Numbered from the stretch's first letter, positions 18,932 to 27,757 are shown. The stretch is 64,000 bases of DNA from Alkalibaculum sporogenes (GCF_009362815.1 NZ_WHNX01000001.1:163952-227951), one strand, 5' to 3'. Notes: generated by a model not told the origin, from the sequence alone. Program-made: numbers and translations.

Positions 18932-19465
18932 ATGTATTTAAATTATATTTCATTACAAGAAATACAGCCTTGTTCAACAGTAGATGCAAAGTTTGGTATC
19001 ATTGCTGGATTATCAGACGGGATCAAAGATATTATGCCGTATATCAATGGGATTAATCCGACAGCTGTTTACAATCAAAAACAAGGTTGGATATCTTTTC
19101 GTATACGCCAAAGAATTATCACACTTTATGATCAAGAATTAAAAGGTGTGTATCTCCTCAGTGAAACAGATGCCTATGAAATACTTGACTATGTCAGAGA
19201 CATGATTAATGATTTAGATTCTAAAAGAGATGAAATCGTACCTGATTACACGGTGGCAAAAATGCCTTCCTATGTTGATATTTATAAATTATTACCAAAA
19301 ACCAACTGTAGAAAGTGTGGAGAAGTGACTTGTCTTGCATTTTCTGGTAAATTATTGACTGGAATGACCAAAATGGAAAAATGCACTCCTATTTTTGAAG
19401 AATCCTATCAGATAGAACGTTTTGAAATCGACCAGGTAATGGCATTATATGGATACAAAGATTAA
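18932..19465 (+). CDS. Fe-S protein with a 4Fe-4S domain like that of the CODH/ACS gamma subunit
   Basis: 177 residues; the GGAAGGAG ribosome site ends about 10 bases before ATG 18932. Residues 1-105 form an unassigned domain (TVDAKFGIIAGLSDGIKDIM). The C-terminal part reads DIYKLLPKTNCRKCGEVTCLAFSGK and then a fourth cysteine in MEKCTP. The C-x2-C-x4-C-x16-C spacing and the LPKTNC start match the small 4Fe-4S domain found at the N-terminus of the corrinoid/Fe-S (gamma) subunit of CO dehydrogenase/acetyl-CoA synthase and in related corrinoid proteins. That domain passes low-potential electrons for cobalamin reactivation. No corrinoid domain is attached here, so it may be a free electron donor. 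The long window context of methyl-transfer genes supports this, but it remains inference. Confidence 0.75.
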   Translation: MYLNYISLQEIQPCSTVDAKFGIIAGLSDGIKDIMPYINGINPTAVYNQKQGWISFRIRQRIITLYDQELKGVYLLSETDAYEILDYVRDMINDLDSKRDEIVPDYTVAKMPSYVDIYKLLPKTNCRKCGEVTCLAFSGKLLTGMTKMEKCTPIFEESYQIERFEIDQVMALYGYKD

Positions 19466-20012
19466 TAATTTTGAGGTAAAACTATCTTTTGTTTTTTTAA
19501 ATTCATAATAAATATCTCCTTCTCTGATTTCTATATTATATCAGATACTGAATTTACTATGTTTAAGTTCTCCTATTTTTATTCTAGCATCATAGTCATA
19601 GGTTGCCTTAAGTGTTTATGATAATGTAAAATTACACTAGTATAATAATTAAAAAATCCCCTAGAGGAGGGATCGTAAAAACAAATTGTCTGTGCTTACA
19701 ATGAATAAGCTTTGAAGAAATAGAATAAGAGCTATAATTAGCACCAGAGGAGTTGTAAAAACGGCTCTTGCAAGTGAAAGCAACCCGCTTTAATTACCAC
19801 AATAATCGCAGTAATAAAGAGCATAACCCATAGATGGATCACCACAGCTAATTATTTATTAACGTTTTTTAACAAAGCAGGAAGTATGGGATAGCCTTCG
19901 AGAAGAAAAGCATCCCAATAATCCGCAGAAATATCTTTTATCTTAAAATCCCCGTGTGACAAATTATATTTGTTCAAATTTGGTGTAGAAAGAGAACAAA
20001 GAAATACTTATA

Positions 20013-20204
20013 CTATTCGTTCCTGTTTTTTTCAAATACTAAGCTTAGAACTGAAATCCATCCTGTTCCTTGACTTTTTACTGGTATTGCTGTTACAAAA
20101 CGCCAACCTTCCAATGACTGTGCCTCAATAAGATCTTCAAATCCTTCAAAATAGAAGGAAAGTCCAGTATTTGACTTTAATTACAAAAATTTGTATTGAT
20201 ACAT
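20013..20204 (-). pseudogene. DUF4177-like small gene with an in-frame stop
   Basis: On the minus strand an ATG at 20204 behind GGGAGGT starts a 64-codon frame ending at 20013, interrupted by a TAA at codon 8 (20181-20183). The remainder (LEGWRFVTAIPVKS, ISVLSLVFEKN) has the EGWR and LIFEK-type ends of DUF4177 proteins, small domains of unknown function. Just beyond it (about 19865-20000, minus strand) another protein-like remnant (FKIKDISADYWDAFLLEGYP) is unassigned. Apart from these, 19466-20300 shows no gene. Confidence 0.5.
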
Positions 20205-20309
20205 ATTAAAACCTCCCAAAAGATAAAATATATTCTAAAACAAACTATGTTTAATATATTATAAGAAAACAGAATTGCCCAGCAAATAGTCAGATTTTTC
20301 AGGTATAAC

Positions 20310-20345
20310 ATGAAAAACATGAAAAACATGAAAAACATGAAAAAG
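20310..20345. repeat. Tandem 9-bp repeat, four copies
   Basis: ATGAAAAAC is repeated four times head to tail (the last copy has G for C). It lies 165 bp upstream of the LytTR regulator start. The period of 9 keeps frame, but neither strand carries a believable gene here. Confidence 0.8.
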
Positions 20346-20509
20346 ATGGAATAGAATTTGTATCGTATATATGGGGAAAGCAAGAGTATATTTAATGTTA
20401 ACGTGTCCATTGTTGTTATTATGTTAAACTTAAAGTATACTTTATATATGTAAAATGTTTACTTATAATTTTCAGCTTTCTTTAAAAACTAAAGGGTAGG
20501 AGAATCATA

Positions 20510-21217
20510 ATGTACAATATTTCAATATGTGAAGATGATTTAGTATTTCTAAAAGCTTTGAAAATAACAGTTGAAACTTATCTGAAAAAGTTAAATTCAA
20601 TATTTATTGTTGATTGCTTTATGGATGGAGAGGCACTTCTTTCAGAAGTAAGTCAAAATAACATGAGGTATGACGTAATATTTTTTGATATCGACTTGCC
20701 TGCAGCAAGCGGTATTGAAATTGCAAGAAAAATACGTCAGTTTGATGATTGTTCACTATTTATTTTTATTACTTCCATGAATGATAAGGTTTATCAAATA
20801 TTTGAGTTAGATACCTTCAATTTTATTCGAAAAGAATATTTCGAAGATGAAATTAAAGAAGTTCTTGATTTATTAATTAAAAAGTTAAACGAAAATAATG
20901 AAACTTATGAATTTAAAACAAAAGATGGCGCAATAAGACTCAAGCTACATGACATACTATATTTTGAACGCAACAATAGAAATATTGAAATTCATACAAA
21001 GGATAGTGTATATATCACTAATAATATAAATTTAACAGATTTAATTAAACAACTTAAAGATAAAGGTTTTTACGAAATATATAGAGGAATTTTAATTAAT
21101 CTAAATTATGTAAAATATATTGAAAACAATACTGTTATTTTAACAACAAGTGATAAGCTACCAATATCTAGAAGAAAGTTCATAGAATTTAAAAGAATAT
21201 TCTTTGAAAATTTGTAA
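20510..21217 (+). CDS. LytTR-family response regulator (AgrA-like)
   Basis: 235 residues. The receiver domain (1-120) has the acidic pair E8-D9-D10 and the phospho-acceptor D60 in VIFFDIDLPAASG. The T/S-K pair at its end is replaced by IRKEYF, a common variant. The C-terminal LytTR DNA-binding domain (about 135-232) shows DILYFERNNRNIEIHT, FYEIYRGILINLNYV and LPISRRK. Such regulators bind pairs of direct repeats about 21 bp apart; a candidate site is at 27481-27514. The ribosome site GGGTAGGAG lies ahead of ATG 20510, and the sensor kinase gene starts 15 bp after this gene, so the pair forms one operon. The AgrA/AgrC design usually senses a peptide signal or an antimicrobial peptide. Confidence 0.92.
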   Translation: MYNISICEDDLVFLKALKITVETYLKKLNSIFIVDCFMDGEALLSEVSQNNMRYDVIFFDIDLPAASGIEIARKIRQFDDCSLFIFITSMNDKVYQIFELDTFNFIRKEYFEDEIKEVLDLLIKKLNENNETYEFKTKDGAIRLKLHDILYFERNNRNIEIHTKDSVYITNNINLTDLIKQLKDKGFYEIYRGILINLNYVKYIENNTVILTTSDKLPISRRKFIEFKRIFFENL

Positions 21218-21231
21218 AGGATGGTTGGTGA

Positions 21232-22536
21232 ATGAGTCTATTAAACTATATTATAGAATATGCAATCTGTTTCTCAGAAGTTTTTGTATTTTATTTATTT
21301 TTTAAGTATTTATTGAATACTAGACCCAAGTATTCGAAGTTGGCAATAGGTATTTTTCTTGTATTTATACCATTATTGCTATTTATCATTACCTTGTTCC
21401 AGCTACCACTGTATCTAAAGATGCCTCTTACCTTCATATTATATTTTGCATTATCCACTGTTTATAGTTATCCAAAGATCAATAAATTATTTTTGATATT
21501 ACTATTTTATTTAATTATTATTTTAACAGAGGTTTTTTTTATCAGCGTACTTTTCATATTAAATATCCAGCCAAGTGAGGCTATGCATTTAGATGGAAAC
21601 GCAAGATATATTTCTGTTTTGATTACAAAATCTATAGAATTTTTAGTTTTATTCATAGTTGCTAAAATCTTAAAACCTAATAAGATAATATTACCTCGCA
21701 AATATACGATATTAATTTGGGGCATATTTACAATCACAATATCGACAATGATATTTCTTTTGAAACAAGCTTTATATTTTCATAGAAATTCTTATAGTAC
21801 CAGTTTTTTGTTTATAGTTTGTTTGGTATTCATTATTATTAATATTGTCATTTTTTATTATTACCTAAGTTCAAATCAGTTTTATCTACAAAATAAGGAA
21901 CAAGAGATTATAAATATCTATTTAAAAGCCAATCAAAAGTATGTGAATGAGGTTGAAAATCAAAGTGAATATCTTCATAAAATCTGGCATGATTTAAATA
22001 ATCATGTAAAGAATTTGGAATTATTAGTAGATAATCACTCAAGTAGCGATGCATTAAATTACCTGCAATCTATCAAAAATAATATAGATAAAATTCCTAA
22101 TAAGATTACAACTGGAAATAAAATAGTGGATGTTGTACTGAATAGAAAAAATGCAGATATTATCATAAATGATATTAAATTTAATGTTAAGGCAGCGATT
22201 GCACCTCAATTAAATATAGAAGAAACAGATCTAAGTGCTATCTTATTTAACTCTATTGATAATGCAATAGAAGCAAGCTTACACCTAAAAAATAAAGAAG
22301 ATCGCCTCATAGAGATTGAGTTGTATCACAAAAAACAGTATGTGTATTATCAAATACGAAATAATGTAAATGCTTTATCTTCTAAGAATCAAAGAGGGTT
22401 CTATAATAAGAAAAAATATATCCCTACCGGTTATGGTTTAGTCATACTTCAAGATATTACAGATAAATACAATGGAAATTTGGAATATGGTGTTCAAGAT
22501 GGTCAATTTGTATTAACGATTTATTTATTAATTTGA
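21232..22536 (+). CDS. GHKL-domain sensor histidine kinase (AgrC/ComD-like)
   Basis: 434 residues. Six or so membrane segments fill residues 1-210. The cytoplasmic part has the phospho-accepting histidine in IWHDLNNHVKNLE (H253), an N-box NSIDNAIEAS (N344 region) and a G-box PTGYGLVILQDIT. This is the HPK10/GHKL type that pairs with LytTR regulators. The short loops between membrane segments suggest a hydrophobic or peptide ligand sensed at the membrane. It is the second gene of a two-gene operon with the LytTR regulator. No agrB/agrD pair is present in the window, so a host-made cyclic peptide is not evident; the nearby exporter and immunity-like genes suggest bacteriocin sensing. Confidence 0.9.
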   Translation: MSLLNYIIEYAICFSEVFVFYLFFKYLLNTRPKYSKLAIGIFLVFIPLLLFIITLFQLPLYLKMPLTFILYFALSTVYSYPKINKLFLILLFYLIIILTEVFFISVLFILNIQPSEAMHLDGNARYISVLITKSIEFLVLFIVAKILKPNKIILPRKYTILIWGIFTITISTMIFLLKQALYFHRNSYSTSFLFIVCLVFIIINIVIFYYYLSSNQFYLQNKEQEIINIYLKANQKYVNEVENQSEYLHKIWHDLNNHVKNLELLVDNHSSSDALNYLQSIKNNIDKIPNKITTGNKIVDVVLNRKNADIIINDIKFNVKAAIAPQLNIEETDLSAILFNSIDNAIEASLHLKNKEDRLIEIELYHKKQYVYYQIRNNVNALSSKNQRGFYNKKKYIPTGYGLVILQDITDKYNGNLEYGVQDGQFVLTIYLLI

Positions 22537-22689
22537 AAAAGGGAAATCATCCATTGTGATGAAACATCTTTTTAGGTACTTAAATTAGGATAAAAAGAAA
22601 GCACAGTTGGAAGCCTAAATATTGTTGTATCAATGGGTAAAAGCGCTAAGAATCCAATTGTCTTGTATGATTAAAACCTCTTGAGTTGA

Positions 22690-23160
22690 TGTTGTAAAAC
22701 AGTGCCTAAAAGGTTATAGGCTACCTACATTGTGAGGGTACTCTGGATATAAAACTAGAGGATGTCACAAAATATGGTTACTGGGCTTATCTGAGAGGTA
22801 AGTTTGTACAAGCAACTCCAGATAAGAAAGCAAATGAGGCTTCTCTAACCAATGCAGAAATTGGTAGAGACTATTGTAACAAGCTTTTAGAAATCGAAGA
22901 GGATATTGGATAAACTTTCTCTTGAAAAAAATATAATAAGAGTTTTGAGCTAGAAAGATCGTTCTTCTGGATGCCTTTTGGTGCTGGCTTGATTCTTAGA
23001 CAGTGCTTAAGGTTCCTGTCTTGGAAAAGCAAGATGGAGCATCTTCCATCTAATAGGTTAATACAGCAAAAGCAAACAGATTGCATGCCAGTGCATATAC
23101 CTCAATAATCCGAAAACAATGGTCAATGCAATGGTCAGAGATTGTAAAGATGAATGTGAA
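22690..23160 (+). pseudogene. Remnant of an IS66-type transposase
   Basis: The plus-strand frame from about 22770 to 22913 reads KYGYWAYLRGKFVQATPDK, then RDYCNKLLEIEEDIG and a stop. This resembles the GCWAHxRRKF and YCNKLFxIE blocks of IS66-family TnpC transposases. Scattered further pieces (NNPKTMVNAMVRD near 23100) follow in other frames. No inverted repeats or complete gene were seen. It is a decayed element. Confidence 0.5.
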
Positions 23161-23284
23161 AGCAACATTTTAGACTAGCTTATAATGAACCGTTCACTGT
23201 CAAGTGGACAGATGACTAAATAAAAAATATATATCTCTAACCACAATTATGTGATTGGAGTATTTTAATGCTACTTTATTTTTG

Positions 23285-23525
23285 TAGAAAATCTCTATAT
23301 TCTAGTGGGGTCATACATGTTTTATAACCTTGTTATTCAACTCTATGTGAGGATAAGATTGCTTTGATTGCCATTGTTGTATTAACACCAATACCTTCGC
23401 ACCAGGAAATGAATCTTTATGAATTCCAAGCAGTATATTACTTCTGATCTTCGGGCATATGTTCAACTATGGTGCTATATTGACTAATACGACCATGCAT
23501 GCGTACGTGGATGCAACACAATGAT
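23285..23525 (-). pseudogene. Remnant of an IS21-type (IstA) transposase
   Basis: The minus-strand translation gives HVRMHGRISQYSTIVEHMPE, then after stops ISWCEGIGVNTTMAIKAIL and SSHRVE, QGYKTCM. This follows the order of the IstA C-terminus (TTxxEHMP, W-x-E-x-IGPNT, ILxSRxxxEQGYRSC). Several stops and frame changes make it non-functional. Together with the IS66 remnant it fills most of the 22537-23785 interval, which otherwise has no gene. Confidence 0.55.
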
Positions 23526-23785
23526 TATTAAAGAATACTTCTACTACATTACTAGTTATTCACACATCACCCATGTTTTATGTACTCATAAGGAACAGAG
23601 TAATGTATTTTCTTTATATTCATTACCGCTTAGACTTAAATTGACACCTTTTAGACAAGAACAATATTTCTCTATTAAATTTAGTTATAATCATAATAAG
23701 TTCAATAGATAAAGTGACATATTGTAGGAATATATCAATCATATAAATCCCTAATTTTAATAAATAAACTCACATTGAGGGTATA

Positions 23786-24124
23786 ATGGAACGAATACAT
23801 TCTGGACCAACAAGTGCATCAATTGATATTACATATAATTGTACTTTACAATGCTTGCACTGTTATAACACAAGTGGAGAACATAAAACCAATAAAAAAG
23901 AATTAAGTTATGATGAATGGATAAATGTAATCAAAGATATTACTGATTTACAACCAGTTTATATTTGTTTCTGTGGTGGTGAGCCATTATTAAAAAAAGA
24001 GTTAATTTTTGAAGCAACCAATCTATTAAAAAGAATATCTGGGATTACAGTAAATATGGTAACAAATGGTGACTTAATGGATATAGAAACTGCATATAGA
24101 CTGAAAGATGTAGGGGTAAGTTGA
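23786..24124 (+). pseudogene. Truncated radical SAM protein
   Basis: Only 112 residues are left of an enzyme that is normally three times longer. The start SASIDITYNCTLQCLHCYNT contains the C-x3-C-x2-C motif that binds the radical 4Fe-4S cluster, and YICFCGGEPLLKKE is the GGEP motif that binds S-adenosylmethionine. TVNMVTNGDLM is the next barrel strand; the frame then stops and no continuation with a SPASM domain follows. The fragment resembles peptide-modifying (SPASM-type) enzymes. Because the rest of the barrel is missing, activity is unlikely. It lies between transposase debris and genes for small membrane proteins and an ABC exporter, consistent with an eroded ribosomal-peptide maturation locus. 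Confidence 0.7.
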
Positions 24125-24174
24125 ATTGTTTTTAGAAAATATACAGCTTAAATAATTAATTAGGTGAAATAGTT

Positions 24175-24258
24175 ATGTCAATTAAGTTATTAGATGAAAA
24201 GCATTTAAAAACTTTACAAAAACAATTGAATAATGAGCTTATCTGTACAACAATTTAA
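24175..24258 (+). CDS. Possible 27-residue peptide downstream of the radical SAM fragment
   Basis: ATG 24175 opens a 27-codon frame (starting MSIKLLDEKHLKTL, ending ICTTI) about 50 bp after the radical SAM fragment. GGTGAAAT upstream is a weak ribosome site. It contains one cysteine. It could be a leftover precursor peptide, or the end of a larger decayed gene. No family match is recognised. Confidence 0.25.
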   Translation: MSIKLLDEKHLKTLQKQLNNELICTTI

Positions 24259-24279
24259 AAACTATGGAGGTCAAAACAA

Positions 24280-24593
24280 ATGACAGAAAGAATTATATTA
24301 ATTATTATTTTCATTGTATTAGGAATCCTATTGTTCAGCGGCAAGGGTTCCATGCTCATTGCAGGATATAATACCATGCCCGTTGAGAAAAGGAGGAATT
24401 ATGACGAAAAAAACTAGGTAAAAGCATTGGATATTTAATGTTTGTGAGCTCAGGTTGTATGATAATAAATCTGGTAGGAGAATACTTAGAATTAGAGTGG
24501 ATAAAAACTGCTAGTTATATCGTAAGTGGTGTAATCATAGTAATTACTTTAATTTATGTAAATGTGAAGAAGACTCCTATTAAGAAATTATAA
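24280..24593 (+). pseudogene. DUF3784-family membrane protein, frameshifted
   Basis: ATG 24280 follows GGAGG. The first 43 codons (ending KGSMLIAGYNTMPVEKRRNYDEK) match the DUF3784 start, where KGxxLIAGYNTM is the hallmark. The frame then hits TAG because the A7 tract at 24407-24413 is one base short. With one added A the protein continues as KLGKSIGYLMFVSSG and ends at 24593, giving about 104 residues with three membrane segments, the usual family length. A real lesion and a homopolymer read error are equally possible. It is followed by the SdpI-like gene on the same strand. Confidence 0.7.
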
Positions 24594-24652
24594 GATAGTC
24601 GATTTTTGAGATCAAGGTAGCAAGTAATATAATTTAGAAAGGAAAGATTGAC

Positions 24653-25018
24653 GTGGAAATTAAGTTTTTATGGGTATATTTATGGCCAATACTACTATTT
24701 TTAACGGGAGTTATTTTATCTAAATCATCACCCACTAAAATTAATAGTATATTTGGTTATAGAACTAAAAGAGCGAGCTTATCAAATGAGACATGGAGTT
24801 ATGCTAATTTGAGACTAGGAAAATTATCACTAATTTTTGGTGGAATTCTTTTATATGTTTCAATTTTTTCTGAGATAATTAGATATTTTAACCTACAAGA
24901 GAATGACTATATAAATATTCATGCATATTCAGGATTACTTGTCTGGCCAATATGTATATTTATTATTCAAAGAGAGTTGCGACAAAAATTTGATGATAAT
25001 GGAAAGGAAAAAGATTAA
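24653..25018 (+). CDS. SdpI-family membrane protein
   Basis: 121 residues from a GTG start at 24653 (ribosome site AAAGGAAAG). Three to four membrane segments are visible. The motif FGYRTKRASLSNETWSYAN (residues about 34-52) is the diagnostic loop of SdpI-like proteins (GxRTxxS... W..AN). SdpI of Bacillus gives immunity to the SdpC toxin and also acts as a signal receptor; many relatives have unknown roles. The neighbouring ABC exporter and two-component genes support a role in peptide-toxin resistance, but that is inferred. Confidence 0.82.
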   Translation: MEIKFLWVYLWPILLFLTGVILSKSSPTKINSIFGYRTKRASLSNETWSYANLRLGKLSLIFGGILLYVSIFSEIIRYFNLQENDYINIHAYSGLLVWPICIFIIQRELRQKFDDNGKEKD

Positions 25019-25145
25019 ATAAATATATGTTTAGTTCTATACTAATGAATAATGTTTCAAATGTAGAGCGATTGAATATTATTCTACAAAGGATTTATAT
25101 GGTCTAAAATATTGTGAAAAAGTAGAATAATTTGGAGGTGATATG

Positions 25146-25853
25146 ATGGAAGATGTACTAAATATAAAAAATCTCACCAAAAGATATAATGAATTCTGTC
25201 TTAATAGTATTAGTTTTACACTTAGAGCAGGAAGGATATTAGGGTTGTTAGGATCAAATGGTTCTGGCAAATCGACGATCATCAAAAGTATTATTGGACT
25301 GATACAACCTGATTCTGGAGAAATAGAGATTTTTGGAAAGTCATTATACAGTGATGAATTATGGATCAAAAATAAAATTGGTTATGTTGGAGATGATTTT
25401 TTTTACCCGGAAGACTTAACCTCTGCCTCATTAAATATATTAATGGGGTCAGTATATGACGAGTGGGAATCAAGCAAATTCAAGACTTATTTAGAAAGAT
25501 ACAATGTACCAAAAAAGAAACAAATTGCTACGTTCTCAAAAGGGATGAAAATGAAACTTTCTTTATCGGTTGCCTTATCTCACAACCCTGATTTAATAAT
25601 TCTAGATGAACCCACTGAAGGTATAGATACAAAAGATAGACATGAAATACTTAGAGACTTAGAAGAATTATCAAAGAATCAATATAAAAGTATCCTTATT
25701 ACTACACATCATATTTCTGAAATGGAACATATTATTGATGATTTAGTGATTATAGAACAAGGTAATATGATTGTTACTATTGGGAAGAAAGAGCTATTGG
25801 AATCTAGACCGGATTGTACCTTGGAGACAATCTACATGGACTTATTAAAATAA
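25146..25853 (+). CDS. ABC transporter ATP-binding protein
   Basis: About 235 residues; GGAGGTG (25134-25140) serves ATG 25146 or ATG 25143. Walker A is GSNGSGKSTI, the signature is FSKGMKMKLSLS, and Walker B is LIILDEPTEGID followed by the H-loop ITTHH. The Q-loop region reads GYVGDD rather than a canonical Q, as in YtrB/BcrA-like export ATPases. The protein ends without the usual long C-terminal extension. It is the first gene of a three-gene exporter operon with the two small membrane proteins that follow (16-bp and 1-base spacing). The set resembles ABC-2 exporters for peptides, such as immunity or PSM-type exporters. Confidence 0.92.
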   Translation: MEDVLNIKNLTKRYNEFCLNSISFTLRAGRILGLLGSNGSGKSTIIKSIIGLIQPDSGEIEIFGKSLYSDELWIKNKIGYVGDDFFYPEDLTSASLNILMGSVYDEWESSKFKTYLERYNVPKKKQIATFSKGMKMKLSLSVALSHNPDLIILDEPTEGIDTKDRHEILRDLEELSKNQYKSILITTHHISEMEHIIDDLVIIEQGNMIVTIGKKELLESRPDCTLETIYMDLLK

Positions 25854-25868
25854 TAAGGAGAGGTTCAC

Positions 25869-26480
25869 ATGATTAAAATATTGTTAAATGATCTAAATAG
25901 GCAAAAAAAAATTTTATTCTTATATGTAATCGGTATTTGTGTCATATCGCCTTTTTTTGAACCACTATATTCATTTTTTATTTTTAGTATAGTGAGCATT
26001 AGAATTACTAATTATTCATGTAAATACGATGATGATTTTAATATGCATAGGTTTTATTCAATTGTACCAAATAAAAGAAAATTGGTAGTTATAGAAAAAC
26101 ATATATTTTTTAGCATGCTTATCATTACTGCACTGATCATTATTCAAATTGCAAAGCATTATTTCAATCTCATATCCAATAATTATGAATATATAATTCT
26201 ATTATTTATTGCTTTATTCGAGTACTTTTATTTAATTCTCTATTTTAAAAAAGGTTCAATCTACGCTATGAATATGACAAGACCAGTTTATTTTTCTATA
26301 TTTATTGGAATTATGTTATTTGGTCAATTCTTAAAAGGGGACAGTACTCTAAAGGACAATATACAAAGGGGAATATATATATTAACGGATAGTATAAGTT
26401 ATAGTATTGTAATATTTATAATATTAACATTTTTATCAATTTTATTGTCTGTATATTTTTATAGAAAGAGAGAATTGTAA
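25869..26480 (+). CDS. ABC-2 type exporter membrane subunit
   Basis: 203 residues with about six hydrophobic segments and no enzymatic motif; GGAGAGG precedes ATG 25869. The protein is rich in Ile, Phe and Tyr, and a cytoplasmic loop NRQKK follows the first residues. Its stop codon overlaps the start of the next gene by one base, which indicates translational coupling. With the upstream ATPase it forms half of a heteromeric channel. Family assignment rests on operon position and topology, since these subunits diverge rapidly. Confidence 0.75.
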   Translation: MIKILLNDLNRQKKILFLYVIGICVISPFFEPLYSFFIFSIVSIRITNYSCKYDDDFNMHRFYSIVPNKRKLVVIEKHIFFSMLIITALIIIQIAKHYFNLISNNYEYIILLFIALFEYFYLILYFKKGSIYAMNMTRPVYFSIFIGIMLFGQFLKGDSTLKDNIQRGIYILTDSISYSIVIFIILTFLSILLSVYFYRKREL

Positions 26481-27082
26481 TGAGTACATTATTATTACGT
26501 GAAATACGAATAACAAAATACAATATTCTTATGTTCTTATTTTTACTATTAATGCCACTCAACAATGAGCCTCTTACATATGTTCTTTGCTTTTTTATGG
26601 TTGTTAATGCTATAAATATTTCATTTTATTCTGATAAAAAGAATCGTCTACATATATTTTATGAGGTATTACCCATAAAACAGAGATTTTATGTGTATTT
26701 AAAATTTGTATTCACGTTTTTATTATTATTTATTGGAAACATAATCATATTCTCAAGTAACTTATTATTTACACAGAAAATGAATTTCAAAATGATTGCT
26801 TTTGAGTGGACAATTATTCTTATATCCATTTATTTACCAGCTTGCTTTATATTGAGTACACGACAGAGAGATTATATTGTCATTGCAATGATTATAATGG
26901 TAGGGTTTGGTTATAAAATGATTTCCACAAACTTTATACTTTTACTTGTAAATAAAGTATTGCTTATACCAGGATATTTATTGACATTGTTAACGGTCTT
27001 TATTGTCATTGTATCTTATATTATATCAATCAAATTACATAGAATTTGGAATTATAAGATAATGATAAATTCAGCTAAATAA
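26480..27082 (+). CDS. ABC-2 type exporter membrane subunit
   Basis: 200 residues with six hydrophobic segments. The start ATG overlaps the previous stop (TAATG). It shares general features with the preceding subunit (short N-terminus, SDKKNRLHIFYEVLPIKQ loop compared with DDFNMHRFYSIVPNKR), so the two are probably old paralogues. It would form the second half of the exporter. The substrate is unknown; context suggests an antimicrobial or modified peptide. Confidence 0.75.
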   Translation: MSTLLLREIRITKYNILMFLFLLLMPLNNEPLTYVLCFFMVVNAINISFYSDKKNRLHIFYEVLPIKQRFYVYLKFVFTFLLLFIGNIIIFSSNLLFTQKMNFKMIAFEWTIILISIYLPACFILSTRQRDYIVIAMIIMVGFGYKMISTNFILLLVNKVLLIPGYLLTLLTVFIVIVSYIISIKLHRIWNYKIMINSAK

Positions 27083-27117
27083 TATAATATTATAAATACT
27101 TAGAAGGAACACATATT

Positions 27118-27278
27118 CTAATTGTCTATCTTTTTATTCTCAAATATTTGGTGTCCAATATACACAGTTAAGCTGATTATCGGTCCTGTAATAACATAAT
27201 GTAACCACTTATTTAAATCAAGGCTGGTCACAACGATAAGTATAGTTGTTATCAATACAAAAAATGAAATAGTTTCAT
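27118..27278 (-). pseudogene. Small membrane protein gene with a start-proximal frameshift
   Basis: The minus strand has AGGAGG and ATG at 27278, but the frame stops after eight codons. Shifted by one base, it runs as ISFFVLITTILIVVTSLDL, then YVITGPIISLTVYIG and stops at 27118. This gives about 54 residues with two membrane segments. Family unknown. The rest of 27083-27757 holds a palindrome (27438-27455), a candidate LytTR site (27481-27514), and a short minus-strand frame (27432 to 27304, RBS AAAGGAAA) broken by a TAG. Confidence 0.4.
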
Positions 27279-27437
27279 TGTATATCCTCCTATGTTCTTA
27301 TACTAGAATAAACGAACCACGACCACCATCTGATGTTTGGTATGTTGCTTAATCAACAAAGTATTATCGATAGCATTCACAAATGAGACATTGCGCTAGA
27401 GACTAGGAACTATTTTTTTTCTTTTCATATTATATTT

Positions 27438-27455
27438 CCTTTAGTATACTAAAGG
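27438..27455. promoter_or_regulatory. Perfect 18-bp palindrome
   Basis: CCTTTAGTATACTAAAGG is a perfect palindrome in the intergenic region between the ABC exporter and the small membrane protein genes. It is 25 bp left of the candidate LytTR site. No T-run follows, so an operator is more likely than a terminator. Confidence 0.4.
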
Positions 27456-27480
27456 TAAAGTGGATTTGTGCCATTTGACG

Positions 27481-27514
27481 TAAGTGGTTGTTATTTGGGT
27501 TTAAGCGGTCGTTA
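27481..27514 (+). promoter_or_regulatory. Candidate LytTR-type direct-repeat binding site
   Basis: TAAGTGGTTGTTA (27481-27493) and TAAGCGGTCGTTA (27502-27514) differ at two of 13 positions and start 21 bp apart. LytTR regulators such as AgrA bind two 9-bp direct repeats with this spacing on one face of the helix. The LytTR regulator at 20510-21217 is the natural candidate protein. The first downstream gene starts at 27758, so a leader of about 200 bases would be needed. Confidence 0.5.
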
Positions 27515-27757
27515 AATTATTTTTACTCAAGATGTATATTCAAATAATATTTCTATTATTTCAGTCTACTTTTATTTTTATTTTTCTTATTATCCCTATG
27601 AATTCCTTAGGATTTTTGCTAAAATATTGACCATAGAGGGATTTAGTTTTGGGAGGATTACTAAAGCTAGTGAGTTCTAACAGCTCCTGAGGTCATGTGG
27701 GATTACTATAGTTCATTTCTCATTTTTAATAATATAATAAAAAAACGAGGTATTTGA

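Noticed and set aside
20177..20410. Minus-strand frame with a repeated FFM pattern
   Set aside because: The pattern is only the 9-bp tandem repeat read on the other strand; no ribosome site and no family likeness.
27438..27514. Rho-independent terminator after the ABC exporter
   Set aside because: The palindrome has no loop or T-run and lies more than 350 bp after the operon.
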